From assembly GCF_030345795.1 (NCBI RefSeq), contig NZ_JAUALB010000001.1, forward strand, positions 2,227,001 through 2,291,000: a stretch of DNA of 64,000 nt, in the 5' to 3' direction. A program made the position numbers and the translations under genes. Below the pieces are notes generated by a model. The model did not search any database and was not told the DNA's origin. It saw nothing but the letters and a program-made list of their open reading frames with translations. The DNA comes from Micromonospora sp. WMMA1363 (GTDB lineage Bacteria > Actinomycetota > Actinomycetes > Mycobacteriales > Micromonosporaceae). This document shows, piece by piece, positions 8,531 through 18,500 of the stretch (position 1 is its first letter; every line of letters begins with the position of its first letter).

Positions 8531-11077
8531 TCAGCCCTCCCCGTCGTCGTCGGCGGGCTGACCGTCCCGCGCGAACGGCACGATCAGCCGGGTGCGCTGG
8601 TCGTGCCGGTCGACCAGCAACGCCCGGTCAGCGCGCGGCTGGTAGCTCAGGTCAGGCACACCCAGGTGCAGCCCGAGGTCGGCGCCGGGCACGTTCAGCG
8701 CGACCAGGCAGGTCACGTCGTCGCGATTCTGCGTGCCGCCCAGGTCGTCGGCGAGCCGACGCAGCCCGCGCCACCAGCCGAGCAGGTGCACCCCCTGCGC
8801 GGGTCCCTGTCGCAGCAGCTGCCGCAGCTCGTCGTGCCCGCTGCGGAAGGTCGCCGGGTCGGTGCTGCCGAGCACGGTGCTGGCGGCGTCCATCCCGAAC
8901 CCCACAAGGTAGGTGCGGGCGCCGGACGACGCGCCGCCGCCGTCGGTCGACGCTGCCGCCAGCTCGGTGATCCGGTCCCGCAGGGCGGGTGCGTCGACAC
9001 GGTCGACCGGATGACCGGCGGCGGCGAGCACGGCGGCGGTGTCCTCGGCGGCCGGATCGGCGGCGGCGACCAGCGGGGCGAGCAGGAACCGCGCGGTGCC
9101 CGGGGCGTGCTGGCGGGCCAGGCTCAGGGTTGCCGCGCGCAACACCTCGGCGCCGGTGGCGGCGGTGCCGAGGACAGCGAGGTGGCGGCCGGGCGTGGCG
9201 TCCAACAGGAACAGCGCGGAGGTGCCGGCCACGTCGACCGTGCGGCCGACCAGGGCGAGGGGTCTCCGGCCACCGGGGCGCAGCCCGGTGAAGGTGGGAT
9301 CGTCCTCCAGCCGTGCGGTGTCGTACCCCTTGAACACCGACGGGGGCCGTGCGCCGGCGGGGCGGGCCCGCCACAGCTCGTGGCGCAGCTGGGCCAGGTC
9401 AGCGGCGGCGGCGTGGGCGTCGGGGAAGCGCACGACGGTGTCGGCGCCGGGCGCCCCGGCGGCAGTGTTCAGCACGGCCGACCCGACCGGCAGGGTGGCC
9501 GCTGCGTCGTTGCGCGGGTCAAGCACGCCACTCCCCCCGGGCAGCGCCGCCCGGAGCGCGAACTGACCGAAGATCGCCTCGGCCCGGCCGTAGAGCGCCT
9601 CGATGCCGGTCGTGCTCTGGCTGGCCAGCACCAGGTGCACGCCGTACGAGCGGCCCTTGCGGGCCAGTTCCTCCAGCAGGTCGACCGACTCGCGGGCGAT
9701 GGCGTCGTTGCCGGTGAGCAGCACATGGAACTCGTCGACCACGGTGACGATCCGGGGCAGGGGCGACTCACGGGGCAGGTCGGCGAGCTTGGTGACGCCG
9801 TGCCGCTTGAACGTGCCGGCCCGAAGGTGCAGCTCCCGGCGCAGTTCGCGGAGCACCGCCACGCCGTACTCCCGGTCGGACTCGATGCCGACTGCCCGCG
9901 CGTGCGGCAGCCACGACGGGTCCCGTCCGGTGGGAACGAACTCGGTGAAGCTCACCCCCTCCTTGAAGTCGAGCAGGTAGAGCTGCAGTTCCGCCGGGGA
10001 GTAGCGGGCGGCCAGCCCGTAGAGCACGTCGAGCAGGAAGACCGTCTTGCCGGCGCCGGTGCGCCCGCCCACCAACCAGTGCGGGGTGGCGTCGTCGAAG
10101 GCCACGGTGACCGGGTCCCGGCCGGCCCAGCCCAGCTGGGTACGCAGTCCGGACGCGGACGACCCGACCCAGCGCCGCTCGGGCAGCAGATCCGCGAAGC
10201 GCAGCGCGGCGCCCTGCCGGACGGCGGCGCCCAGGTGCTCGGCGAGGGCGGCCACCGACGCGGCCGGCGGGTCGCCGTCGAGGCGAACGGGTACGGCCAG
10301 GCCACTGCCGTCGGCGCTGAACGCCGCGCCGGGCGGATCTCCGACGTGGGCGTGCTCCCCGGTCATCCGGACGGTGGTGGTGGCACCCAGCGTCGGTGCC
10401 TGCGCACTCCCGGCGAGCAGGACGCACACCGCGGCGGCCGGTCCGGCGTGGGTGAGCGCGGCGAGCCGGGCCGCCTCGCGGGGCGGTGGCAGGGACGCGG
10501 CAACCACCAGCAGCAGCTCCTGGTCCGCCCGGTCGGCGGCGCGGGCCGCCCGGGCATGCGCCTCGGCGGCGTCGAGCACCGCGGTGACCTCGGCCTCGGT
10601 GGTCGCCGGCGGGTCGAGCACGCCGGCGTCGAGCAGCGGGCGCAACGGCCCGAAGGTGGCGCCGAGCGCGGCCGTGTCGAGACCGGCCACCCGAACCCCG
10701 GCGGGCGGGGCGGTGGCCAGCAGGCGGAGCACGACGGCGCGCAGCAGCCCGGCGACACGCGGGTCGCGGGCGTCGACGTCGACCGCGAGGTGGTGGCCGC
10801 TGCCCAACGGGACGACAACCGGGAAGGCACCGTCCGGCTCGGCCGCGTCCCCGAGCCGTACCGGCGCCGGGCCGGCGACGAGCGGGGCGGCGCCGGGGGT
10901 CGGGGTGGCCAGTGTGTCGCCGAGCCGCGCGAGCCGGGCGAGCAGGTCGGCGACGCCGGCCGGGGCGGCCGGGGCGGCCGGGGCGGGGGCCGCGGCACGA
11001 CGGGCGGTGTCGAGGTGCGCGCGGGCCGCGCGGTGCGCCGCGACCGCCCGACCGTACGCCGACGTGAGTCTGCCCAC
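8531..11077 (-). CDS. FtsK/SpoIIIE-type ATPase with three ATPase-like regions
   Basis: An 848-aa protein. After an N-terminal helical segment and a Pro/Ala linker (residues 1-45) there is a first RecA-like region without a P-loop (about 80-290). A second domain has an intact Walker A GGRTGAGKT near residue 340, Walker B IVTVVDEFHVLL near 445 and the FtsK-typical ASQSTTGIEAL near 480. A third region (about 600-830) carries a degenerate P-loop, VLGTAATGAEV. Three tandem domains with only one intact P-loop recall EccC/EssC of type VII secretion, but there is no membrane anchor; the neighbouring membrane protein could supply it. The role is unknown. It could pump DNA or protein; the sequence does not decide. 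Confidence 0.85.
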   Translation of the reverse strand: MGRLTSAYGRAVAAHRAARAHLDTARRAAAPAPAAPAAPAGVADLLARLARLGDTLATPTPGAAPLVAGPAPVRLGDAAEPDGAFPVVVPLGSGHHLAVDVDARDPRVAGLLRAVVLRLLATAPPAGVRVAGLDTAALGATFGPLRPLLDAGVLDPPATTEAEVTAVLDAAEAHARAARAADRADQELLLVVAASLPPPREAARLAALTHAGPAAAVCVLLAGSAQAPTLGATTTVRMTGEHAHVGDPPGAAFSADGSGLAVPVRLDGDPPAASVAALAEHLGAAVRQGAALRFADLLPERRWVGSSASGLRTQLGWAGRDPVTVAFDDATPHWLVGGRTGAGKTVFLLDVLYGLAARYSPAELQLYLLDFKEGVSFTEFVPTGRDPSWLPHARAVGIESDREYGVAVLRELRRELHLRAGTFKRHGVTKLADLPRESPLPRIVTVVDEFHVLLTGNDAIARESVDLLEELARKGRSYGVHLVLASQSTTGIEALYGRAEAIFGQFALRAALPGGSGVLDPRNDAAATLPVGSAVLNTAAGAPGADTVVRFPDAHAAAADLAQLRHELWRARPAGARPPSVFKGYDTARLEDDPTFTGLRPGGRRPLALVGRTVDVAGTSALFLLDATPGRHLAVLGTAATGAEVLRAATLSLARQHAPGTARFLLAPLVAAADPAAEDTAAVLAAAGHPVDRVDAPALRDRITELAAASTDGGGASSGARTYLVGFGMDAASTVLGSTDPATFRSGHDELRQLLRQGPAQGVHLLGWWRGLRRLADDLGGTQNRDDVTCLVALNVPGADLGLHLGVPDLSYQPRADRALLVDRHDQRTRLIVPFARDGQPADDDGEG

Positions 11078-11371
11078 CCTCGTTGTCGCTCCCGTCGCCT
11101 CGCCCGTCCGGTCCGCCGAAACCCTAACCGACCTCGGTGACGAGGGGACAGTCCGAACGGGACGCGGCCCGGCGACGCGGCGCCACCGCCCGGACCGTCG
11201 TCACCGCGTCATACCGAGGCTCACCCCGGTTCCGACGGGATGGGGCCGGCGAATCCGAGCCACTCGGTGGCGGACCAGGTTCGCCGTTCGAATTCGCCGC
11301 GTGTGTCGGACCGGCCGCTGGCCGGGCGGCCGGGTTGCCCGGAACGGACCCACCGGCGGCCCGGGGTGCGG

Positions 11372-12169
11372 TCAGCTGGTGACGGCGTTCAGCGCCGGCA
11401 GGTAGCCGTGGCGGTAGCCGTCGGCGTCCGGGTGGTACGCCTCGATGACCCGGGTGACGTCCCAGATCCACGGGTCGGAAGCGCAGACGCCGTGGCCGGC
11501 GAAGTAGGGGCGGGTGTCGGCGAAGGTGGCCCCGGCGGCGGTGGCGCGGTCGGCGATGACGGCGGCCAGCACGTCGGCGGCCTCGTTGAGGAGGGTCCGC
11601 TTGTAGGTGCTCATCGCGAACAGTCCGCAGTAGGTGGTCTCGAACAGGCGCGGGTAGCCCAGCACGATCAAGCGGGCGTTCGGCGCGCGGGTGCGGATCG
11701 CCGCGTACGTCGCGTCCAGCCGCCCCGGCAGGGTGGTGGTGGCGAACGACTTGGCGTTGTTGACGGCGTTGGTGCAGCTCGACGTACTGCCGAACCTACA
11801 GGTGATCATCACGTCGACGAAGCCGGCGTCGTTACCGCCGATCGTGATGGTCACCAGAGTGGTGCTGGTGCTCAGCGCGTCCACCTGGCTGTTGATGACG
11901 TCGCCGGTGACCGCACCGCCGCAGGCCGGGAAGGCGAAGCTGGTCACCGAGTTGGCGGCGGCCCACAGCGGGGCGTACGACTTCTGGCTGCGCAGGCAGC
12001 CGGACCAGTCGTAGGGACCAGCGCCGACGCCGGAGGAGTACGAGTCGCCGAGCGCGACGTAGTTGATTGTCGCGGCCTGCGCGGTGCCGGGGACGAGCAC
12101 CGCGCCGGCGACGGCGGTGAGGACGGTGACCAGCGCGGCCAGGGCGCGGGCCAGCGGACGGTGTGGCAT
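11372..12169 (-). CDS. secreted SGNH/GDSL hydrolase (lipase/esterase)
   Basis: A 265-aa exported hydrolase from the ATG at 12169 (MPHRPLARALAALVTVL), preceded by GGAGGTCCCCC on the minus strand. Residues 1-32 form a Sec signal peptide ending in TAQA-A. SGNH blocks are visible: block I GDSYSSG with nucleophile S43, block III GGNDAGF (111-117), and block V YHPDADGY with catalytic H246. Six cysteines in the mature part would form disulfides as in Streptomyces secreted GDSL lipases. It is monocistronic. The AT-rich 60 bp upstream (12225-12290) probably hold its promoter. Confidence 0.92.
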   Translation of the reverse strand: MPHRPLARALAALVTVLTAVAGAVLVPGTAQAATINYVALGDSYSSGVGAGPYDWSGCLRSQKSYAPLWAAANSVTSFAFPACGGAVTGDVINSQVDALSTSTTLVTITIGGNDAGFVDVMITCRFGSTSSCTNAVNNAKSFATTTLPGRLDATYAAIRTRAPNARLIVLGYPRLFETTYCGLFAMSTYKRTLLNEAADVLAAVIADRATAAGATFADTRPYFAGHGVCASDPWIWDVTRVIEAYHPDADGYRHGYLPALNAVTS

Positions 12170-12346
12170 GGGGGACCTCCACAGGACAGGGGTGGTGGAA
12201 CCCGACGACCGCGCGCGTGGCCAGGGGTACAACGGTTGTTACCAGTCAGTAATGCTATCGAGATGTCTGGATAAAGTGAACAGTTGTGGGGAGACGACGA
12301 TCGGGAACAGCCCTCCGTCACCGCCGCGGCGGTCGAACCCCCTCCG

Positions 12347-13798
12347 TCACCGGCCCGGAAGCGACCGGCCAGCGCCGGCACCGGCCCGGTTGCGGGGGCG
12401 CGACGTCGCCGGCCGGCGCAACGCCCACCGGGATCCCGCGCCCCGCATGGACGGGACGATGCGCAGCACCGCCGGACGCACGACCCGCGGCACCGGACGG
12501 ACGACCCGGGCTGCGGACGTGACCACCCGGCGAGCCGGACGCCGCGCCACCGAGACGGCCAGCACCCGCGCGACCCGATGCCGCAGTCGGCGCTCCCGCA
12601 GGCGGTCGAGGACCACCCCCGCCACGACGGTGGCCAGCACCGTGACGACACCGGCCAGCACCAGGGTCTGCCGGGGGCCGACGTGCTCGGAGAGCCAACC
12701 GAGCAGCGGCGCCCCGACGGCGGCGGACACAGAGCCGGTCACCGCCAGCGCGCCGAGCACCCGCCCACGCATCGCGTAGTCGGTGTCGAGCTGGGCGCGG
12801 GTACCGACGGTGGTGTCGATGACCACCGCGGCGGCGGCCACCGGGAGGATCACGGCGGCGAAGCTCAGGGTGCTCGGTGCCAGCCCGGCACCGACCTGCA
12901 GCACGCTGGCCAGCAGCCCGGCGCCGATCAGCACGCCGTAGCCCAGATGACGACGGCGCGCGGCCACGAGCGCACCGAGCACCGTACCGACGGCGAATGC
13001 GGTGGACAGCAGCCCGTACCCGGCGGCGCCGCCGCCGAGCGGCCCGTCACTCATCGCGGCCATCGTCACCTGGTAGTTGCGGCCGAGGCTGCCCAACACG
13101 AAGGAGAGGGCCAGCGCCACCAGCACCACCGGTTGCCGCAGCAGGTAGCGGAAGCCGGCTCGGATCCCGCCGACGCCGGGTGTCGCCTCGACCGGCTCCA
13201 CGGCGTACCGGTCCCGCTCGTGAACCGCGCACAGGGCCACCACCACCGCGACGAAGCTCACGGCGTTGACGGCGAACAGCAACGCGGGCCCGGCGACGGC
13301 GACCACGACCGCGCCGGCGCTCATGCCCAGGATGCGCCCGGCGGAATTGCTGAGCGAGCCGAGGGCCAACGCGTTGCCGAGGGTCTCCCGGTCCACCAAC
13401 GTCGAGGCCCAGCGGCCCATCATCGGGCCCTCGACCGCGGACACCGCGCCGGAGGCCAGCGAGATCGCGTAGATGGCTGGAAGCCCGCCGGCACCGGTCA
13501 CGGCCACCAGGGCGAGCCCGGCCGCGAGCGCCGCGTGGGCAGCCTGCGCGGCGATCAGCAACGGGCGGGCCGGCAGCCGGTCGGCCAACGCCCCGCCCCA
13601 CGCGCTGAGCAGCAGGGTCGGGACCGCCTGGAGCAGGATGGCGAACCCCATCGAGGTCGCCGAACCGGTCTCGGCAAGCACGTACCAGTTGACCCCGAGC
13701 ACCTGCATCCAGGTGCCGATCACGGAGACGAGCCCGGCGACCGCCCAGATCCGGTAGTTGCGGTGGCGCAGCGCCGCGAAGGTGGCTCCGAACGCCAC
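12347..13798 (-). CDS. MFS transporter
   Basis: A 483-aa protein with about 12 hydrophobic segments; it starts at the GTG at 13798 (VAFGATFAALRHRNYRIWAV), preceded by GGGAGG 6 nt upstream. The FAALRHRNYRIWAVAGLVSVIG beginning and the ILGMSAGAVVVAV region are typical of the EntS/enterobactin-exporter-like MFS group common in actinobacteria. The last 60 residues are a very basic tail rich in Arg and Val (VARRPARRVVTSAARVVRPV), predicted to be cytoplasmic. It probably exports a small molecule; the substrate is unknown. Two hairpins separate it from gltD upstream. Confidence 0.9.
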   Translation of the reverse strand: MAFGATFAALRHRNYRIWAVAGLVSVIGTWMQVLGVNWYVLAETGSATSMGFAILLQAVPTLLLSAWGGALADRLPARPLLIAAQAAHAALAAGLALVAVTGAGGLPAIYAISLASGAVSAVEGPMMGRWASTLVDRETLGNALALGSLSNSAGRILGMSAGAVVVAVAGPALLFAVNAVSFVAVVVALCAVHERDRYAVEPVEATPGVGGIRAGFRYLLRQPVVLVALALSFVLGSLGRNYQVTMAAMSDGPLGGGAAGYGLLSTAFAVGTVLGALVAARRRHLGYGVLIGAGLLASVLQVGAGLAPSTLSFAAVILPVAAAAVVIDTTVGTRAQLDTDYAMRGRVLGALAVTGSVSAAVGAPLLGWLSEHVGPRQTLVLAGVVTVLATVVAGVVLDRLRERRLRHRVARVLAVSVARRPARRVVTSAARVVRPVPRVVRPAVLRIVPSMRGAGSRWALRRPATSRPRNRAGAGAGRSLPGR

Positions 13799-13824
13799 GA
13801 AGACCTCCCGACCAGGACAGCGGC

Positions 13825-13853
13825 AAACGAAAACCGGACCCACACAGGTCCGG
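13825..13853 (-). terminator. intrinsic terminator with T-tract
   Basis: On the minus strand a 7-bp stem, CCGGACC/GGTCCGG (plus-strand 13834-13840 and 13847-13853, loop of 6), is followed directly by TTTTCGTTTG. A U-rich tract after a GC stem is rare in this genome and marks a factor-independent terminator or attenuator just before the MFS gene. Confidence 0.6.
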
Positions 13854-13961
13854 CCGGCCACAAGTCTGACCGGCGTGAACCGCCTCCGCCCGGGTTCGTG
13901 AGGGGGTTCACCAGCGGGGTCGGACAGGCCACCGCACTCGGGCCGGAACCGGATGCCTGAC

Positions 13962-13991
13962 GACGCCCCGGTCCGCCGGAACCCGGGCGTC
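13962..13991 (-). terminator. hairpin after gltD
   Basis: A 7-bp stem, GACGCCC/GGGCGTC (13962-13968 and 13985-13991), continues after one mismatch with 3 more pairs. It lies 8 nt past the gltD stop on the minus strand and likely ends the gltBD transcript. Confidence 0.6.
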
Positions 13992-13998
13992 GGTCAGC

Positions 13999-15516
13999 TC
14001 AGCGGGCGGCCAGCGGCTGCGCGCCCGGGTGCACCGGTGCAGGCAACGACCCCGCACCGCCCAGATACGCGTGGATGGCGGCGGCCGCCGCCCGGCCCTC
14101 GGCGATCGCCCACACGATCAGCGAGGCGCCGCGGTGCATGTCGCCGGCGACGAAGACCCCATCGGCGTCGGTCTGCCAGTCCGGGCGGGCATCCACCGCG
14201 CCGCGCACGTTGCGGGACACCCCCAGCTGGTCGAGCAACGGCTGCTCCTCGGTGCCCTCGAAGCCGATCGCCAGCAGCACCAGGTCGGCCGGCAGCTCCC
14301 GCTCGGTGCCCGGCAGCACGGTGACGACGCGCCGGCCGTCCCGCTTCTCCACGGTCACCTCCGCGATGCGAACCGCCCGCACGGTGCCGGTGCCGTCGTC
14401 GACGAACTCCTGCACGGCGACGGCGAAGATCCGCTCACCGCCCTCCTCGTGGGCCGGGTACTCACGCAGAACCCAGGGCCAGGTCGGCCACGGGTCGCGG
14501 GCCTCGTCCCGGGCCCCGGGCGGCTGCGGGTAGAGGTCGAGCTGGTGGACGCCGGCCGCGCCCTGCCGGTGGGCGACGCCCAGGCAGTCCGCCGCCGTGT
14601 CGCCACCGCCGATGATGACGACGTGCCGGCCGGCCGCGTCGATCGGCGTGCCGTCGGGGAGCGTCGCCGGTGCCGGGCGGCTTTCCCCGGCGGCGGCGAC
14701 CACCCGGTTGGCGGCGACGAGGTGCTCCATCGCCTGGTGGACACCGCGCAGTGCCCGGCCCGGCGTCTGCGGGGTTTCCCGGCCCGCGAGCGCGCCGCAG
14801 GCAAGCAGCAGCGCGTCGTGCTCGGCGCGCAGCTGCGCCGCGGTCACGTCGACGCCGACGTTCACCCCGGCACGGAAGCGCACGCCCTCCGCGACCAGCT
14901 GAGCCAACCGGGCGTCGACGTGCCGCTTCTCCAGCTTGAAGTCGGGTATGCCGTAGCGCAGCAGGCCACCCAGGGCGTCGTCGCGCTCGTACACGGTGAC
15001 GGCGTGACCGGCGCGGGCCAGTTGCTGTGCGGCGGCGAGCCCGGCGGGACCGGAGCCGACCACCGCGACGGACCGTCCGGACGGCGCCGGCGCCGGGCGG
15101 GGCCGAAGGCCACCACGGGCCACCGCCGCGTTCGCGATCTCCACCTCGACCTGCTTGATGGTCACCGGCCGCTGCCCGCCGAGGCCGAGCACGCAGGCCG
15201 CCTCACAGGGCGCCGGGCAGAGCCGACCGGTGAACTCCGGGAAGTTGTTGGTGGCGTGCAGCGACTCCACCGCGGCGTCCCAGTTGCCGGTACGGACCAG
15301 GTCGTTCCAGTCCGGGATGCGATTACCGAGCGGGCAGCCGGCTACGTCGCTGTGGCAGAACGGGATGCCGCAGTCCATGCAGCGGGTGGCCTGCTCGCGG
15401 ATCAGCTCCTCGCCGGCCGGCGGGTACACCTCGCGCCAATCCATGATCCGCACTGGCACCGGCCGACGCGCCGGCAGTCGCCGGTCGTAGCGCAGGAAAC
15501 CGTTCGGGTCAGGCAC
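13999..15516 (-). CDS. gltD: glutamate synthase (NADPH) small subunit
   Basis: A 505-aa flavoprotein that passes electrons from NADPH to the large subunit. The N-terminal domain carries cysteines for Fe-S clusters: C46, C49, C54 and C61 in [16 protein letters not shown], and a second group in [12 protein letters not shown]. The FAD-binding motif is [20 protein letters not shown], with a second nucleotide-binding motif [15 protein letters not shown] for NADPH. The length is slightly above average for the family, with a short Pro-rich linker after the Fe-S domain. It starts 8 nt inside the end of gltB, so the pair is co-translated. Confidence 0.97.
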   Translation of the reverse strand: MPDPNGFLRYDRRLPARRPVPVRIMDWREVYPPAGEELIREQATRCMDCGIPFCHSDVAGCPLGNRIPDWNDLVRTGNWDAAVESLHATNNFPEFTGRLCPAPCEAACVLGLGGQRPVTIKQVEVEIANAAVARGGLRPRPAPAPSGRSVAVVGSGPAGLAAAQQLARAGHAVTVYERDDALGGLLRYGIPDFKLEKRHVDARLAQLVAEGVRFRAGVNVGVDVTAAQLRAEHDALLLACGALAGRETPQTPGRALRGVHQAMEHLVAANRVVAAAGESRPAPATLPDGTPIDAAGRHVVIIGGGDTAADCLGVAHRQGAAGVHQLDLYPQPPGARDEARDPWPTWPWVLREYPAHEEGGERIFAVAVQEFVDDGTGTVRAVRIAEVTVEKRDGRRVVTVLPGTERELPADLVLLAIGFEGTEEQPLLDQLGVSRNVRGAVDARPDWQTDADGVFVAGDMHRGASLIVWAIAEGRAAAAAIHAYLGGAGSLPAPVHPGAQPLAAR

Positions 15517-18500
15517 GAGCCACCTCCTGAGCGGCCCCCCGCGGGACGGGCGGCACCGGCACGGACGAATCGGACGGCGCCGAGTGCGCCGCTGAGGCGG
15601 CCGGTGCCGCCAGTGCGTTCATCACCGCGTCGTCGACGTCGTGGCCGGCGGCTTCGGCGGCCCGCATGATCTCCAGCACCCGACGGTAGTCCCGGGGCAC
15701 CACAGCCGTGAACTCCTCCACCGCCTCCGGCCAGCGCTTGAGCAGTTCCTCGGCGACCGCCGAGTCGGTCTCGGCGAAGTGTCGCTGCACCAGCCCGTGC
15801 AGCACCGCCCGCTCCTGTTCGCGCAGCGGCGTCAGGTCGACCAGCTCCGTGTTCACCCGGCGGCGGTCCAACCGCCACACGAACGCGCTTCCCCCGGACA
15901 TGCCGGCGGCGAAGTTACGCCCGGTTGGACCGAGTACCACGACCGTGCCGCCGGTCATGTACTCGCAGCCGTGGTCGCCGACGCCCTCGACGACCGCCAC
16001 CGCGCCGGAGTTGCGCACCGCGAAACGCTCCCCCACCCGACCGCGCAGGAACACCTCGCCCGCCGTCGCGCCGTACAGGATGGTGTTGCCGGCGATGATC
16101 TGGTCCTCGGCCCCGGAACCCGGGCGGGCGTCAGCGCCCGCGAACGGCGCGGCCTCGTCCGGTCGGACCACCAGCCGGCCACCGGAGAGGCCCTTCCCGA
16201 CGTAGTCGTTGGCGTCGCCGTACAGCCGGAGGGTCACCCCGCGCGGCAGGAACGCGCCGAACGACTGGCCGGCGGTGCCGCTGAGATCGAACTCGATGGT
16301 GTCGGCGGGCAGACCGGCGCCGCCGTGCCGCCGGACCACCGCGCCGCCGAGCATCGCGCCGACGCTGCGGTGCTCGTTGCGCACCGGCACCTCGACGCGG
16401 ACCCGGGTGACCTGTCCGACGTCCCTCGGCTCGGCACCGGCCGCCTCGTCCTGGGACCCCGCGGCGCGCAGCGCGGGCTCGGCGAGCGCGATCAGCTCGT
16501 TGTCCAGCGCCAGCTCCAGGCCGTGGTCCTGGGCGCGGACGCCGCGCCGGGCGGTGCCGGCGGGCAGGTGCGGCAGGTGCAACACCGGAGCAAGATCGAG
16601 ACCGGCGGCCTTCCAGTGGTCGATCGCCGGGGTGACGTCCAGCAGCTCGGTCCGCCCGATCGCCTCGTCGATCGAGTGTAGGCCCAGCTCGGCCAGGTAT
16701 CCGCGGATTTCCTCGGCAAGGAAGAGGAAGAAGTTCTCCACGAACTCCGGCCTGCCGGTGAACCGCTCACGCAGCACCGGGTTCTGGGTGGCGATGCCGA
16801 CCGGACAGGTGTCCAGGTGGCAGACCCGCATCATCACGCAGCCCTCGACGATCAACGGCGCGGTGGCGAAACCGAACTCCTCGGCCCCGAGCAGCGCCGC
16901 GATCAGCACGTCCCGGCCGGTCTTGAGCTGGCCGTCGACCTGCACCGTGACCCGGTCCCGGAGCTTGTTCAGCAGCAACGTCTGCTGTGCCTCCGCCAGA
17001 CCCAGCTCCCACGGCGTACCGGCGTGCTTGAGCGAGTTCAGCGGGGACGCGCCGGTGCCGCCGTCATGGCCCGAGATGAGGATGACGTCGGCCTTGAGCT
17101 TCGCCACGCCCGCCGCGACGGTGCCCACGCCGACCTCGCTGACCAGCTTGACGTGCACCCGCGCGGACGGGTTGACGCACTTCAGGTCGTGTACGAGCTG
17201 AGCCAGGTCCTCGATGGAGTAGATGTCGTGGTGCGGCGGTGGGGAGATCAGGCCGACCCCCGGCGTGGCGTGCCGGGTCCGCGCGATCCACGGCCAGACC
17301 TTGTTGCCAGGCAGTTGGCCGCCCTCGCCGGGCTTCGCGCCCTGCGCCATCTTGATCTGAAGGTCGTCGGCGTTGACCAGGTACTCGGTCGTCACGCCGA
17401 AGCGACCGCTGGCGATCTGCTTGACCGCCGAACGGCGCTCGGGGTCGGACAGCCGCTCGACGTCCTCGCCGCCCTCGCCGGTGTTGGACTTGCCGCCGAG
17501 GCGGTTCATCGCGATCGCGAGGGTCTCGTGCGCCTCGGCCGAGATCGACCCGTACGACATGGCGCCGGTGGCGAACCGCTTGACGATCTCGGCGGCCGGC
17601 TCGACCTCCTCGATCGGCACCGGCGGGCGGACCCCGGCGCGCAGGGTGAACAGACCCCGCAGCGAGCCCGCCTTCGCGGCCAGCTCGTCGACCTTCGCCG
17701 TGTACTGCCGGAAGATGTCGTACTGGCGGCTGCGGGTGGCGTGCTGGAGCAGGAAGACGGTCTGCGGGTTGAACAGGTGCAGCTCGCCCTCGCGCCGCCA
17801 CTGGTACTCGCCGCCAACCTCCAGCCCGTCGGTGGCCACCGCGCCCGGCGCCGGCCAGGCGCGGGAGTGCCGGGCGGCCACCTCGGCGTGGATCTCCCCC
17901 AGCCCGATGCCACCGATCTTGCTCGGGGTACCTCGGAAGTAGCGCTCGACCAGGCGGGCGTCCAGCCCGACCGCCTCGAAGACCTGCGCGCCGCAGTACG
18001 AGGAGACCGTCGAGATGCCCATCTTGGACATGATCTTCAAGACGCCCTTGCCGAGCGCCTTGACGTAGTTACGCACGGCCTTCGCGGGTTCCACCCCGGC
18101 CAGCTTCCCGGTGGAGATCATGTCCTCCACCGACTCGAAGGCCAGGTACGGGTTGACCGCCGCCGCGCCGTACCCGATCAGCACAGCCGCGTGGTGCACC
18201 TCCCGACAGTCACCCGACTCGACGATCAGCTCCACCTGGGTACGGGTCTGCTCACGGATCAGGTGCTGGTGCACCGCCGCGGTGAGCAGCAGCGCCGGAA
18301 TCGGCGCGAGGTCGGCGTTGGAATCCCGGTCGGAGAGCACCAGGATCCGGACGCCGTCCTCGATCGCCTCGGAGACGTGCCGGCAGATCTCGGTCAGCCG
18401 GGCCTTGATGCCGGCCCCGCCCTCACGGACCCGGTACAGACCGGAGACCCGGACCGCCTTGAAGCCGGGCAGGTCCCCGTCCTCGTCGATGGAGAGGATC

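Noticed and set aside
8603..11140. 845-codon open frame on the plus strand opposite the FtsK-like gene
   Set aside because: It is the antisense frame of a high-GC3 gene; the translation has no domain and is rich in Gly/Arg/Gln, as expected of a shadow.
12284..13960. 558-codon plus-strand frame opposite the MFS gene
   Set aside because: His/Gln/Arg-rich antisense shadow without domains.
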